Shown: positions 45,697-54,547 of the stretch, in pieces
How the letters are laid out: each line of letters opens with the position of its first letter
Numbering within the stretch: the first letter of the stretch is position 1
Assembly (NCBI GenBank): GCA_945883755.1
Contig: CAMCXX010000001.1
Coordinates: 1 to 64,000, forward strand
DNA: 64,000 nucleotides
Source: Bifidobacterium breve
Lineage (GTDB): Bacteria > Actinomycetota > Actinomycetes > Nanopelagicales > Nanopelagicaceae
Reading direction: 5' to 3'
Translations under genes and position numbers: made by a program
The notes under the pieces: generated by a model
Told to the model about the DNA's origin: nothing
What the model saw: the letters and a program-made list of their open reading frames with translations, nothing else
Database searches by the model: none

Positions 45697-45739
45697 AATT
45701 TATTGAATCTAAGAAGCATTAGTTTACTGTGCTTTACAT

Positions 45740-45745
45740 TATGAT
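45740..45745 (+). promoter_or_regulatory. -10 box of the ABC exporter operon, leaderless
   Basis: TATGAT, six bases, ATG at 45752. It is the closest to the TATAAT consensus among the boxes in this window. No Shine-Dalgarno is present before the ATG. Confidence 0.5.
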
Positions 45746-45751
45746 GCAGCC

Positions 45752-46753
45752 ATGAAAGCGGTTATTGCGGAAAACTTAGTTAAAACATATGACAAGGGTC
45801 GAGTGCGTGCGTTAGATGGCCTCTCCCTAGATGTTGAAGAGGGCACTGTGCTTGGCGTATTAGGGCCAAATGGTGCCGGAAAAACTACAACCGTTCGAGT
45901 ATTAACCACATTATTAAAACCAGATTCAGGTTCAGCTCAAGTCGCAGGTATAAATGTATTAAAAGATCCAGATGAGGTTAGGAAGGTAATTGGTTTATCT
46001 GGTCAGTATGCAGCGGTGGATGAGACTTTAACTGGTTGGGATAACTTAATTATGTTTGGTCGCTTGTATCACCTTTCAAGTAAGCAGGCAGCACAACGTG
46101 CAACTGATCTGCTCGAGCAGTTCTCACTTACCGCTCGCGCAAAATCTCCAATCAGAACCTACTCAGGTGGAATGCGACGCAGATTAGATCTAGCTGCCTC
46201 GTTAATTGTAAAACCAAAGGTCTTGTTTTTAGATGAGCCAACAACTGGTTTAGATCCCCGAGGTCGACAGGATATGTGGGGAGTTATTAATGAGTTAGTT
46301 AAGAGTGGTGTCACACTGCTGTTAACCACCCAGTATCTCGAGGAGGCGGATCACTTAGCTGATGAGATAGCTGTAATTGATCATGGCAAAGTTATTGCGC
46401 GGGGCACATCTGATTATTTAAAGCGTCAAGTAGGCGGGGAAAAATTAGAGATTGTGGTTGAGCTAAAGGATTTAGCAGCAACTAAAGAGATTGTCGCCAA
46501 GGTAAGTGCAAGTGCGGTCGCAGTTGATGAAGGCATGCGACAAATCAGTGCACCAGTTACAACTGGCAGTAAAGCTTTAATCGAGGCGGCAAGAATGCTG
46601 GATGATCAAGGAATTCATCCACTAGATATTGGTTTAAAGCGCCCATCATTAGATGATGTATTTTTATCACTAACGGGCCATGTAGCTGAGGATGAGCAGT
46701 CAGATGATTTACAAATAGCGGATGGTAAAGGTAGACGGGGAGAAAAAAGATGA
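45752..46753 (+). CDS. ABC transporter ATP-binding protein, DrrA type
   Basis: Energises export by the membrane partner that follows. The 333-residue protein has Walker A GPNGAGKTTTVRVL (near residue 40), Q-loop LSGQYAAVDETLTGWDNL, signature YSGGMRRRLDLAASL, Walker B VLFLDEPTTGLDPRGR and the switch His in LLTTQYLEEADHLAD. The C-terminal 100 residues are the extra domain of daunorubicin-resistance-type subunits, ending in a charged tail. Its last four bases overlap the permease start (ATGA), so the two are coupled. Confidence 0.94.
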   Translation: MKAVIAENLVKTYDKGRVRALDGLSLDVEEGTVLGVLGPNGAGKTTTVRVLTTLLKPDSGSAQVAGINVLKDPDEVRKVIGLSGQYAAVDETLTGWDNLIMFGRLYHLSSKQAAQRATDLLEQFSLTARAKSPIRTYSGGMRRRLDLAASLIVKPKVLFLDEPTTGLDPRGRQDMWGVINELVKSGVTLLLTTQYLEEADHLADEIAVIDHGKVIARGTSDYLKRQVGGEKLEIVVELKDLAATKEIVAKVSASAVAVDEGMRQISAPVTTGSKALIEAARMLDDQGIHPLDIGLKRPSLDDVFLSLTGHVAEDEQSDDLQIADGKGRRGEKR

Positions 46754-47553
46754 GCCAATTTTCTAATAGTGTCTCTGATGCACTAATTATTACCAAGCGC
46801 CAGATTTTGCAATTAACTCGTGTTCCTGAGCTATTAATCTTCTCGACAATTCAACCTGTGATGTTTGTTTTGCTATTTAGATATGTTTTTGGCGGTTCGA
46901 TAGAGACTGGTCAACCAGGCGGATATGTGCAATTACTTATGCCCGGAATCTTTGTGCAAACAGTTGCCTTTACCTTAGCTGGCACATCAGTTGGACTCGC
47001 CTCCGATATGCAAAAAGGATTAATTGATCGATTTAGATCACTCCCAATCTCTCGCTCCGCAGTGGTCTTTGGCAGAACACTTGGCGATGCCGCATTAAAT
47101 GTACTTGTTTTACTTGTTATGGGAATTGCTGGATATCTAGTCGGCTGGCGCCCTACCTCAGGTATTTTTATGATCTTTCTTGGATTTTTATTTCTATTTG
47201 TATTTGGTTACGCCATGTCATGGATTGGCGTGCTAATTGGTTTGTCAGTTAAAGAGGAGCGAGTTGCACAAAATGTTACATTTATTGCAGTCTTTCCATT
47301 AACCTTTTTATCAAATGCATTTGCACCAACAACTGGAATGCCAAGATTCCTGCAGTACTTTGCCGAGTGGAATCCGGTATCAACTATGGTCGCTGCTTGC
47401 CGCCAATTATTTGGTTTAAAAAATGAGTTTGGTGCAACAGCTGGATCATTCCCAAGTGAAAACCCACTTGAAATGTCCATAATTTATATAGTGCTTTTAA
47501 TGGCGGTATTTATTCCATTAAGTATTAGAAAGTACAACAACACCTCAAAGTAA
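46750..47553 (+). CDS. ABC-2 type permease, DrrB type
   Basis: Membrane subunit of the exporter, 267 residues with six hydrophobic segments. Typical features are ITKRQILQLTRVPELLIFSTIQPVMFVLLFRYVFGG, YVQLLMPGIFVQTVAF, a cytoplasmic DRFRSLPISRSAVVFGR loop that contacts the ATPase, and NAFAPTTGMPRFLQYFAEWNPVS. Drug or lipid export is suggested by family only. It is translationally coupled to the ATPase gene. Confidence 0.94.
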   Translation: MSQFSNSVSDALIITKRQILQLTRVPELLIFSTIQPVMFVLLFRYVFGGSIETGQPGGYVQLLMPGIFVQTVAFTLAGTSVGLASDMQKGLIDRFRSLPISRSAVVFGRTLGDAALNVLVLLVMGIAGYLVGWRPTSGIFMIFLGFLFLFVFGYAMSWIGVLIGLSVKEERVAQNVTFIAVFPLTFLSNAFAPTTGMPRFLQYFAEWNPVSTMVAACRQLFGLKNEFGATAGSFPSENPLEMSIIYIVLLMAVFIPLSIRKYNNTSK

Positions 47554-47571
47554 AAAAGAGTTGTAATTAAT

Positions 47572-48051
47572 TTAGTAAGGCTGTGCCTCAAGAATTGCTA
47601 CCTGAATACTCTTGCCATTTGGTGCGCTGTAATTAACAGTTTCACCAACCTTGGCACCTAAGACAGCTGAACCAAGCGGTGATTTCTCGGAGTAAACATC
47701 GATATCACCACTAGCGATCTCTCTTGAACCGAGTAAAAATTTAAGCTCATCACCAGCAATATCAACAGTTACTAACATTCCAAGTCCTACGACGCCAGAT
47801 TCACTTGCTGGCGGAGTTCCAATATGAGCGTGTTCGAGCATATGTTTTAACTGACGAATTCGGCCCTCAATTTTTCCTTGCTCTTCTCGAGCAGCGTGGT
47901 AACCACCATTCTCTTTTAAATCACCTTCGGCACGAGCAGTCTCTATCTTTTTAATTATTTCTGCGCGAAGTGGTCCTTCGAGTTCAGTTAACTCAGCCGC
48001 TAATCGATCTGCAGCCTCCTGAGTTAACCAGGTTTGGGTTGGTTGGTTCAT
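47572..48051 (-). CDS. greA: Transcription elongation factor GreA
   Basis: Rescues backtracked RNA polymerase by stimulating transcript cleavage. From the ATG at 48051 the protein has 159 residues and begins MNQPTQTWLTQEAADRLAAEL, as expected for the family. A longer reading from 48090 would add 13 unrelated residues and run into the DUF4307 gene. The coiled-coil tip shows EGDLKENGGYHAAREEQGKIEGRIRQL with its catalytic acidic residues, and the C-terminal globular domain ends SAPNGKSIQVAILEAQPY. The position next to DUF4307 is conserved in actinobacteria. Confidence 0.95.
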   Translation of the reverse strand: MNQPTQTWLTQEAADRLAAELTELEGPLRAEIIKKIETARAEGDLKENGGYHAAREEQGKIEGRIRQLKHMLEHAHIGTPPASESGVVGLGMLVTVDIAGDELKFLLGSREIASGDIDVYSEKSPLGSAVLGAKVGETVNYSAPNGKSIQVAILEAQPY

Positions 48052-48064
48052 AAGAAGGAGAAGA

Positions 48065-48469
48065 TTACTGGCAACCTGATATTCCTGCATTTACCGCAGG
48101 GATTCGCGTAGAAATCTCAATAATTCGCAGGTTGGGTCCAATATTTAATGTGTCAGCTGGCATTTGATCTACAAACTCACCAACTACATTTTTATCAAAA
48201 TCACGAGCTACTAAATTACAAGAGTGTGAAGTTGTTAAATCTCGCACCTGAATAGAGTATGTAATCGAAATTTTCTGCTCATCAATTACTTGAAATGATA
48301 TTAACTCACTTCGTATTGCAGGATTAGCAAAATTTGTACCACTCCAAATAAACCAAAGTAAGGCTAAGGTGGCAAAGGAGATTACCAACCATAGATTGCT
48401 TCTACCCTTTGGCTTTATGCCGTATCTCTCACGCAAGATCGGGTCGGTCAGCACTTTTGGATGAACCAT
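48065..48469 (-). CDS. DUF4307 membrane protein
   Basis: Function unknown; 134 residues. A basic cytoplasmic N-terminus containing LRERYGIKPKGR is followed by one transmembrane helix at about residues 29-46 and an extracytoplasmic beta-rich domain with two Cys residues (SHSCNLVARD and the terminal GISGCQ), which may form a disulfide. Found beside greA in actinobacteria. The mycothiol amidase gene mca that I recall next to it in M. tuberculosis is absent here. A TAGAAT box lies six bases before the ATG. Confidence 0.88.
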   Translation of the reverse strand: MVHPKVLTDPILRERYGIKPKGRSNLWLVISFATLALLWFIWSGTNFANPAIRSELISFQVIDEQKISITYSIQVRDLTTSHSCNLVARDFDKNVVGEFVDQMPADTLNIGPNLRIIEISTRIPAVNAGISGCQ

Positions 48470-48475
48470 AGGAAT

Positions 48476-48481
48476 ATTCTA
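48476..48481 (-). promoter_or_regulatory. -10 box of the DUF4307 gene, leaderless
   Basis: Read leftward it is TAGAAT, six bases, ATG at 48469. The opposing box for the small membrane protein lies 15 bases away. Confidence 0.5.
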
Positions 48482-48496
48482 GATCGTAAAGAAAGG

Positions 48497-48502
48497 TAGA
48501 GT
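48497..48502 (+). promoter_or_regulatory. -10 box of the small membrane protein gene, leaderless
   Basis: TAGAGT, six bases, ATG at 48509. Together with 48476-48481 it forms a back-to-back promoter pair inside a 39-base gap. Confidence 0.45.
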
Positions 48503-48508
48503 TACCGT

Positions 48509-48643
48509 ATGGAAGAGAGTGGAAGCTTTGATGTAGGCGTGGCTGGCTCAGTTACGATGATTATTTTGACCTTAACGGTTACAGCATTGATGATTAATTT
48601 TTATCGCAGATTTAAGAGATTATCTGATCGTAAAGATAAATAA
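48509..48643 (+). CDS. Small single-pass membrane protein, 44 residues
   Basis: An ORF from ATG to TAA: a short acidic N-terminus (MEESGSFDVG), one hydrophobic helix (about residues 10-30) and a basic end NFYRRFKRLSDRKDK. Small proteins of this plan, with an Arg/Lys-rich end after one helix, sit near mca/greA in other actinobacteria as far as I recall, so this is probably the local counterpart. A TAGAGT box lies six bases before the ATG. SURF1 starts 14 bases after its stop. Confidence 0.68.
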   Translation: MEESGSFDVGVAGSVTMIILTLTVTALMINFYRRFKRLSDRKDK

Positions 48644-48657
48644 CTAAGTAATTGCGT

Positions 48658-49470
48658 ATGAAGCGGGTTTTACGTCTGGGCTTGATCTCAATTACCTGGT
48701 TGCTCTTCATCGTTATTTTTATACAACTTGGATTTTGGCAGTTACATCGCGCCCAAGAGTTAAACCGAATTACTGCACCCGTTGCCGACCAGCCCGTGAT
48801 TGCATTGACTGAGATCTCATCACCTGGAATGAATATGCCGATCAAGGCGGTAAATCGAATAGTCAGTGTAAGTGGAGTGTATGAGAAAAAATTTATCGCA
48901 AGGGATCAAAAGGTTAATGAGCAGGTAGTTAAAGATCTAGATGTCAGAGTTTTGCGGTTAGAAAACTCTTTCTCAGTTTTAATTGTTCGAGGTGTAGCCC
49001 AAAGTGATTTGCCAGATATAAGTTCAAAGGTTGAACTAGTTGGCCGGCTATATCCAAGGCAAAATGTAGATCGTGCCTTTGCAAAGGTTGGCGAACTAGC
49101 AAGAATTGATCCAGCACTAATTGTTGGCAGAGAGTTTCCCTTTCTTTATGATGGATATGTAGTTTTAAAATCGGAGGAGTTCATCGATCAATCCAATTAT
49201 CCAGTTGAATTCATCGATTCACCGCAGATCTCACAACGGGTGCCTGGCTTTTACTGGCAACATATTTCTTATGTAGTTGTGTGGTGGTTTATGGCACTCT
49301 TGGTCTTGCTCTTACCTTTGTTCCCGCAGATGCGCCAGCGTAATTACATAGCGATCGCTGCAGAGCAGGAGCAGTTACGCCAATCCAAGATAAAGCGTGT
49401 TAAAAAAGCCAGTACAGTTAAAAAAGCCAGTACAGTTAAAAAAGCAGCTAAGAGAGTGAGAGCCAAATGA
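48658..49470 (+). CDS. SURF1 family cytochrome oxidase assembly protein
   Basis: Helps insert haem a into cytochrome c oxidase. From the ATG at 48658 it has 270 residues (a TTG two codons earlier is less likely). It has two transmembrane helices, the first with LGFWQLHRAQE just after it and the second near residue 205 (WWFMALLVLLLPLFP), enclosing an extracytoplasmic domain with VSGVYEKKFIARDQ and VLIVRGVAQ. The C-terminal tail is a Lys-rich stretch made by an 18-base repeat. CopD-CtaG at 13529 likely serves the same oxidase. Overlaps the next gene by four bases. Confidence 0.9.
   Translation: MKRVLRLGLISITWLLFIVIFIQLGFWQLHRAQELNRITAPVADQPVIALTEISSPGMNMPIKAVNRIVSVSGVYEKKFIARDQKVNEQVVKDLDVRVLRLENSFSVLIVRGVAQSDLPDISSKVELVGRLYPRQNVDRAFAKVGELARIDPALIVGREFPFLYDGYVVLKSEEFIDQSNYPVEFIDSPQISQRVPGFYWQHISYVVVWWFMALLVLLLPLFPQMRQRNYIAIAAEQEQLRQSKIKRVKKASTVKKASTVKKAAKRVRAK
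49399..49446 (+). repeat. Tandem 18-base repeat in the SURF1 tail
   Basis: Two exact units of GTTAAAAAAGCCAGTACA (49399 and 49417) and a partial third, encoding Val-Lys-Lys-Ala-Ser-Thr. The cytoplasmic tail becomes strongly basic. Copy number may vary between strains. Confidence 0.9.
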
Positions 49471-49766
49471 GTGGAGCATTAAGCCGTTTTCGATTTATGG
49501 CAATTTGGGCGGGAGCGATGTCGCTACTTCTTTGGTTTGCATACATGCCAGCGAAGTACCTTGTTCCTGATGATAATTTCTATGAGCGATTTATCTGGAT
49601 CCCAATTGTTCATGGATTTACCTATCCAATTTACTTGCTAGCAACCTTGCAACTATGTTTTATGAAGCGAAAATCCTTGATCACCACCGCCTGGTATATG
49701 TTGGCCGGCACCTTACCGATCGCATCGATCTGGGCTGAACGTAAGGTAAGGCAGGAAGAAAATTAA
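49467..49766 (+). CDS. DUF3817 small membrane protein
   Basis: Function unknown; 99 residues with three hydrophobic segments and the pattern RFMAIWAGAMSLLLWFAYMPAKYL ... VHGFTYPIYLLATL ... TTAWYMLAGTLPIASIWAERKV, typical of DUF3817 proteins in actinobacteria. ATG overlaps the SURF1 stop (ATGA), so the genes are coupled. Confidence 0.9.
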   Translation: MSGALSRFRFMAIWAGAMSLLLWFAYMPAKYLVPDDNFYERFIWIPIVHGFTYPIYLLATLQLCFMKRKSLITTAWYMLAGTLPIASIWAERKVRQEEN

Positions 49767-49821
49767 TCTCTCGCTAAAACCATTTGTTAAATCACTGGTT
49801 TACCCCATTTATGAGCAGCGA

Positions 49822-50556
49822 TTGCTTTCGCAGATTGATTTCTCCCAAACACCTCACCATGTTGGTGTAATTCTTGATGGTAACCGCAGATGGGCAAAGG
49901 CAAATCCAGATGAGGCGGGAGATACTTCAACAAATCGTGGCCACAAGGCGGGTGCGGAGAAGATTGTTGATTTATTAAATTGGTGTGAAGAGGCAAAGGT
50001 TGCCGTCGTTACCTTGTGGTTGTTATCCAATGACAATCTAGCTAGACCCGCAGTTGAGTTAGATCCCTTACTTCAAATTATTGGAGATGCAATTGAGCAG
50101 TTAGGCAACATCGGTCGATGGGAGCTTCGCCCAGTGGGATCAATGGAGTTGTTACCAATTGAACTGCAAGAGCGATTAAAAAAGGTAGCGCAGAAAAGCA
50201 AGGGCATCCCAGGTGTTTTAGTAAATGTGGCGGTTGGTTATGGCGGACGACAAGAGATTGCCGATGCGGTTAAATCCTTGATTACTGATGCAGCGCAAAA
50301 TGGCAAAAGCATCGAGCAATTGACAGAGTTAATCTCCGAGAATGAGATAGAGAGATTTCTTTACACAGCTGGATTACCAGATCCAGATCTATTGATTAGA
50401 ACCTCAGGTGAGCAGCGGCTAGGTGGATTTCTTCTTTGGCAGAGCGCTAAATCAGAGTTTTACTTTTGCGAGGCGTATTGGCCAGATTTTAGAAAGGTTG
50501 ATTTTCTGCGTGCGCTCAGAGCCTACTCACAGCGCCACCGTAGGTTAGGCCTTTAA
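49822..50556 (+). CDS. uppS: Isoprenyl (cis-prenyl) transferase, UppS/Z-FPP synthase family
   Basis: Condenses isopentenyl diphosphate onto an allylic primer to give (Z)-prenyl diphosphates, carriers for wall and mannosyl precursors. The catalytic Asp is in HHVGVILDGNRRWAK, with NVAVGYGGRQEI, DPDLLIRTSGEQRLGGFLLWQ and EFYFCEAYWPDFRKVDFLRAL. The only usual start codon is TTG at 49822, but the same frame is open back to 49750 and upstream reads KPFVKSLVYPIYEQRL, which resembles the conserved N-terminus of relatives. The true start may therefore be a rare codon such as ATT at 49762. Chain length is not decided. Confidence 0.9.
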   Translation: MLSQIDFSQTPHHVGVILDGNRRWAKANPDEAGDTSTNRGHKAGAEKIVDLLNWCEEAKVAVVTLWLLSNDNLARPAVELDPLLQIIGDAIEQLGNIGRWELRPVGSMELLPIELQERLKKVAQKSKGIPGVLVNVAVGYGGRQEIADAVKSLITDAAQNGKSIEQLTELISENEIERFLYTAGLPDPDLLIRTSGEQRLGGFLLWQSAKSEFYFCEAYWPDFRKVDFLRALRAYSQRHRRLGL

Positions 50557-50664
50557 CTCAGTTATCTAAACTTAACCTTTAAGGTTTGCGTGTCTACCTA
50601 ACTTTCACCGCCTGATAATTTACCGTTTACTCACTTCCAAACCACCGACCACAATTACACAGAG

Positions 50665-52044
50665 TTGGGATCAAAGATATTGGCTAGTGAATCCTTTGTC
50701 TTAAAGTCAATCCAAAACTCTGCTGGAATAAAGGCGGTACCAGGCCGGATCACCTATGTAATTGATACCAGTGTTTTATTGGCGGATCCAGTAGCACTTT
50801 CTCGCTTTGCCGAACATGAAGTCATTGTTCCGATCACTGTAATTGGTGAGTTAGAGAGCAAGCGCGATCATCCAGAGCTTGGCTACTTTGCCAGAGCTGC
50901 GCTTCGCACATTAGATGATTTACGTGTAAAAAACGGCAGATTAGATCACCCACTAGCAATTAATGAAGAGGGTGGCACATTAGCGGTGGAGTTAAATCAC
51001 TCAGATCTTTCAACCTTACCAGCAGGATTTTTACGTGATGGCTCAAATGATTCACGGATATTAGCAATTGCAAAAAATTTGATGAGTGATGGTCGAAGAG
51101 TTGTATTAGTAACCAAGGATCTACCGCTACGTGTGAAGGCATCATCTGTTGGAGTTGAAGCAGATGAGTATCGGGCAGAGTTAGCGATCTCTAGCGGTTG
51201 GACTGGAATGATCGAGGAGAGTGTTGGTGGTAATTTAATTGATTCACTTTATGAATCAGATCGAGTTGATCATGAGATTGCTAAGAGTGCGCCTTGCCAT
51301 ACCGGGATAGTTTTACACTCTGAAAAAGGCAGTGCACTGGCACGGGTAACTCCAGATAAAAAATTAAAGTTGGTTCGTGGCGATCGAAGCGCTTTTGGTT
51401 TGCATGGAAGAAGTGCTGAGCAAAGAGTTGCACTTGATATCTTGCTAGATCCTGAAGTTGGAATTGTCTCTCTTGGTGGCAGAGCTGGTACTGGCAAAAG
51501 TGCACTTGCTCTTGCTGCTGGATTAGAGATGGTCTTAGAAAAACGAGCGCATAAAAAGGTAGTAATTTTTCGACCACTTTACGCAGTCGGCGGCCAAGAG
51601 CTTGGTTACCTTCCTGGAACTGAAGGGGAGAAGATGTCACCTTGGGCCCAGGCGGTATTTGATACTTTGGGCTCGCTGGTTAGCCAGCAGGTAATTGATG
51701 AGATTATTGAACGAGGTTTAATTGAGGTTCTGCCACTGACTCATATTCGTGGCCGCTCTCTGCATGACTCATTTGTAATCGTCGATGAGGCGCAATCGCT
51801 AGAGCGCGGGGTGCTTCTAACGGTGCTATCTCGAATTGGCCAAGGCTCTCGAGTAATCCTGACCCATGATGTTGCCCAGCGGGATAATCTGCGGGTCGGC
51901 CGGCATGATGGAGTTGTTGCGGTGGTCGAGTCCCTGAAGGGCCACCCGCTCTTCGCCCATGTGACCCTAACTCGAAGCGAGCGCTCGCAGATCGCAGCTC
52001 TGGTGACTGAGCTACTTGAGGAGCCGATTAACTTCAGCAGTTGA
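50665..52044 (+). CDS. PhoH family protein with N-terminal PIN domain
   Basis: Likely an RNA-targeting ATPase-nuclease (PhoH2 type), 459 residues. The PIN domain spans about residues 30-155 with acidic sites in [19 protein letters not shown] and [10 protein letters not shown]. The PhoH ATPase has Walker [19 protein letters not shown] (near residue 275), Walker [16 protein letters not shown] and [18 protein letters not shown] at 50665 is used; a TTG five codons later is an equal candidate. The last 100 bases have higher GC than the rest of the gene. Confidence 0.92.
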   Translation: MGSKILASESFVLKSIQNSAGIKAVPGRITYVIDTSVLLADPVALSRFAEHEVIVPITVIGELESKRDHPELGYFARAALRTLDDLRVKNGRLDHPLAINEEGGTLAVELNHSDLSTLPAGFLRDGSNDSRILAIAKNLMSDGRRVVLVTKDLPLRVKASSVGVEADEYRAELAISSGWTGMIEESVGGNLIDSLYESDRVDHEIAKSAPCHTGIVLHSEKGSALARVTPDKKLKLVRGDRSAFGLHGRSAEQRVALDILLDPEVGIVSLGGRAGTGKSALALAAGLEMVLEKRAHKKVVIFRPLYAVGGQELGYLPGTEGEKMSPWAQAVFDTLGSLVSQQVIDEIIERGLIEVLPLTHIRGRSLHDSFVIVDEAQSLERGVLLTVLSRIGQGSRVILTHDVAQRDNLRVGRHDGVVAVVESLKGHPLFAHVTLTRSERSQIAALVTELLEEPINFSS

Positions 52045-52256
52045 TCCCCTAAACCCCTTTACGACATTTAAGACAAAACGGACATCCCTGCATCTGACCT
52101 GCGCTTTTGTGGATGGCCGAAACTGTGAATTTAAGAAAAATTCCGCCACGAGCGGTTTTAAAGTTGCCCACCACCCCCGCCACTGCCACTCTGAACCAGG
52201 ACAAGAGCTGAAAAAAAGGCTTAGGGACACCGAAGAGAGTTGAAAAGGAGGAGTGC
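52045..52256 (+). promoter_or_regulatory. Long structured leader before the transglycosylase-like gene
   Basis: The 212-base gap contains no convincing gene but has local pairing: GAATTT/AAATTC around 52126-52143, CCGC/GCGG just after it, and a C-rich run. It ends in a perfect AAGGAGG at 52245-52251, five bases before the ATG. Its GC is clearly above the surroundings. In actinobacteria such wall-hydrolase genes often carry a cyclic di-AMP (ydaO) riboswitch; I could not find that family's conserved core here, so the class is unassigned. Confidence 0.4.
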
Positions 52257-52868
52257 ATGAAGGGTTTAGATCGCCTTCTTGGCATAAGCAGAGCCCGCCG
52301 GCTCTCAATCTCCGCTGCCGCAATGGCATTTTTCCTCTTTGCCGTTGAGCCAAGCTACGCCTCCGGCACCATGAACGCCTCAGTCTCAATTCCAAACACC
52401 TACCAGGCGGCGATTACAACTGATGGATTAATTGCTGAGGAGCCGGTAGATCCAAATCCAGATACCCCAACCCTCATTGAATTAAATGCGGTTAAGGCGG
52501 TAAATGCCAATGAGATGGCCTTGGTCTCCATCGCCTCTCGACAGATAGAGATCGCCCGAGATCCAGATGGCGCCCGATCGGTAGCCAGAACGATCGCTCA
52601 ATCAAAGTATGGCTGGGGCTCCTATCAATTTGCCTGTTTAAATAAGCTTTGGACTAAAGAGAGCAACTGGCGTTATAAAGCACGGAATAAATCTTCAGGT
52701 GCACATGGAATTCCACAGGCGTTGCCGGCAACAAAGATGGAATCAGTTGGAACTGATTGGCGCACAAACCCAGTTACGCAAATCTCTTGGGGCTTGAGGT
52801 ATATCGAAGTTAGATATGAAACACCTTGTAAGGCGTATAAGAAGTTTCAGCGCTCGCGCTGGTATTAA
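52257..52868 (+). CDS. Secreted transglycosylase-like protein
   Basis: Probable exported wall hydrolase or relative, 203 residues. A signal peptide (residues 1-36, ending SYASG) precedes a linker and a C-terminal lysozyme-like domain. That domain contains YGWGSYQFACLNKLWTKESNWRYKARNKSSGAHGIPQALPATKM, with the catalytic-type Glu in WTKESNW, and WGLRYIEVRYETPCKAY; two Cys may pair. This is the actinobacterial SLT/aggregation-promoting-factor-like domain. A perfect AAGGAGG and a long leader suggest post-transcriptional control. Converges with fumarase, 14 bases apart. Confidence 0.88.
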   Translation: MKGLDRLLGISRARRLSISAAAMAFFLFAVEPSYASGTMNASVSIPNTYQAAITTDGLIAEEPVDPNPDTPTLIELNAVKAVNANEMALVSIASRQIEIARDPDGARSVARTIAQSKYGWGSYQFACLNKLWTKESNWRYKARNKSSGAHGIPQALPATKMESVGTDWRTNPVTQISWGLRYIEVRYETPCKAYKKFQRSRWY

Positions 52869-52882
52869 TCTTTAACCAATCT

Positions 52883-54541
52883 TTACTTTGGTTTCTGGCC
52901 AATCATTAACGGCTTTCTACTTTCTGCGTAAAAATCATTTCCTTTATCATCAATAATTATAAATGCCGGAAAATTCTCAACCTCAATCTTCCAAACCGCC
53001 TCCATACCTAACTCCTCATAATCAAGAAGTTCGACCTTCTTGATGCAATCTTGTGCCAACCTAGCTGCTGGACCACCAATTGATCCTAAGTAAAAACCAC
53101 CATACTTTTTGCAGGCAGCAGAAACCGCTGATGAACGATTGCCCTTTGCCAACATAATTAGCGAGCCACCCAATGATTGAAATTGTTCTACATATGAGTC
53201 CATTCGACCAGCAGTAGTTGGACCAAATGAGCCAGATGCGTAACCGGTTGGAGTTTTAGCAGGGCCGGCGTAGTAAACGGCGTAATCCTTTAGATACTGT
53301 GGCATTGGTTTTCCAGCATCTATTAACTCTTTAATCTTTGAATGCGCTAAATCTCGAGCAACAACTAATGTGCCAGTTAATGAGACTCGAGTCTTTGCTG
53401 GATATTTAGAGAGCTCTGCCAAAATTTCCTTCATCGGCTTAGATAAATCTATCTTTACCTCATGATCTGATAAATCTTGATCTAAAGCTGCTGGCAGAAA
53501 GTGAGCTGGCTCAGTCTCTAATTTCTCAATAAATACGCCATCTTTAGTGATCTTGGCCCGTGCTTGTCGATCTGCAGAGCATGAGACTGCAATTGCAATT
53601 GGCAAAGATGCGCCATGTCTGGGCAATCGCACAACTCGAACATCATGACAAAAGTACTTACCACCAAACTGTGCACCAATACCAATATTTCTACTTAACT
53701 TTAAAACCTCTTCCTCGAGTTGCAGATCGCGAAATCCCCGACCAGTTTTGGCATCACCTGAGGTTGGTAATGAGTCCAAGTACTTAGTGCTGGCTAGCTT
53801 TGCAGTTTTAAGTGTGTGCTCTGCACTTGTTCCACCAATGACAATTACCAAGTGATATGGTGGACAAGCAGAGGTGCCTAGTGAACGTAACTTTTCATCT
53901 AGCCAATTTATAAATCTCTCTGGATTTAAAACAGCCTTGGTCTCTTGGTATAAAAATGACTTATTTGCACTTCCGCCGCCTTTGGCAATGAAGAGAAAGT
54001 TGTACTCATCGGCATGATCAAAATCTGAGTAAATCTCTACTTGTGCCGGCAGGTTATTACCTGTGTTTTTCTCCTCCCAGGTGGTTACCGGAGCCAATTG
54101 AGAGTAACGAAGATTAAGTTTTGTGTAAGCGTTGTATACACCTTTTGAAATTGAGATCTCATCCTTCTCAGATGTTAAAACCTGTTGACCCTTTTTGCCC
54201 ATCACGATTGCGGTACCGGTGTCCTGACACATCGGCAGTACTCCACCAGCTGAAATGTTTGCATTTTTTAATAGATCCAATGCAACAAATCGATCATTGG
54301 GTGAGCTTTCTGGGTCGGTTAAAATATTTTGTAATTGCTGCAGGTGTGCCCCACGCAGGTAGTGAGAGATGTCATGTATTGCCACCTCAGTTAAATTGGC
54401 GATCGCTTCAGGTGTTACCTTTAAAAACGCCTTACCGTCAGCGGTAAAGGTTGAGATTCCCTCACTTGATAATTTGCGGTATTCGGTCTTATCTGGCCCG
54501 ATTGGCAGCAGATCCTCATAGGTAAACTCTGATTCGGCCAT
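52883..54541 (-). CDS. Fumarate hydratase class I (iron-sulfur)
   Basis: Interconverts fumarate and malate in the TCA cycle. The 552-residue two-domain form shows the cluster-binding Cys in [20 protein letters not shown] (near residue 105), others in [12 protein letters not shown] and [24 protein letters not shown], and the C-terminal-domain segment [25 protein letters not shown]. The [4Fe-4S] enzyme is oxygen-sensitive in other bacteria. A TAGATT box lies six bases before the ATG. It diverges from ispH across 41 bases. Confidence 0.95.
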   Translation of the reverse strand: MAESEFTYEDLLPIGPDKTEYRKLSSEGISTFTADGKAFLKVTPEAIANLTEVAIHDISHYLRGAHLQQLQNILTDPESSPNDRFVALDLLKNANISAGGVLPMCQDTGTAIVMGKKGQQVLTSEKDEISISKGVYNAYTKLNLRYSQLAPVTTWEEKNTGNNLPAQVEIYSDFDHADEYNFLFIAKGGGSANKSFLYQETKAVLNPERFINWLDEKLRSLGTSACPPYHLVIVIGGTSAEHTLKTAKLASTKYLDSLPTSGDAKTGRGFRDLQLEEEVLKLSRNIGIGAQFGGKYFCHDVRVVRLPRHGASLPIAIAVSCSADRQARAKITKDGVFIEKLETEPAHFLPAALDQDLSDHEVKIDLSKPMKEILAELSKYPAKTRVSLTGTLVVARDLAHSKIKELIDAGKPMPQYLKDYAVYYAGPAKTPTGYASGSFGPTTAGRMDSYVEQFQSLGGSLIMLAKGNRSSAVSAACKKYGGFYLGSIGGPAARLAQDCIKKVELLDYEELGMEAVWKIEVENFPAFIIIDDKGNDFYAESRKPLMIGQKPK

Positions 54542-54547
54542 AAGCCA

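Noticed and set aside
48052-48090. Longer GreA start at 48090
   Set aside because: Adds 13 residues without family similarity and overlaps the DUF4307 coding end; the ATG at 48051 gives the standard N-terminus.
52016-52243. Rightward 75-codon ORF overlapping the phoH end
   Set aside because: Overlaps a certain gene in another frame, has no ribosome site or promoter-like box at the right distance, and its composition (many Arg, Cys, His) fits a shadow of the GC-rich leader.
52045-52256. Cyclic di-AMP (ydaO) riboswitch
   Set aside because: Expected by gene context, but the conserved GGGGGAACC and GGGGUGAAUC-like segments are not present in this stretch on either strand.
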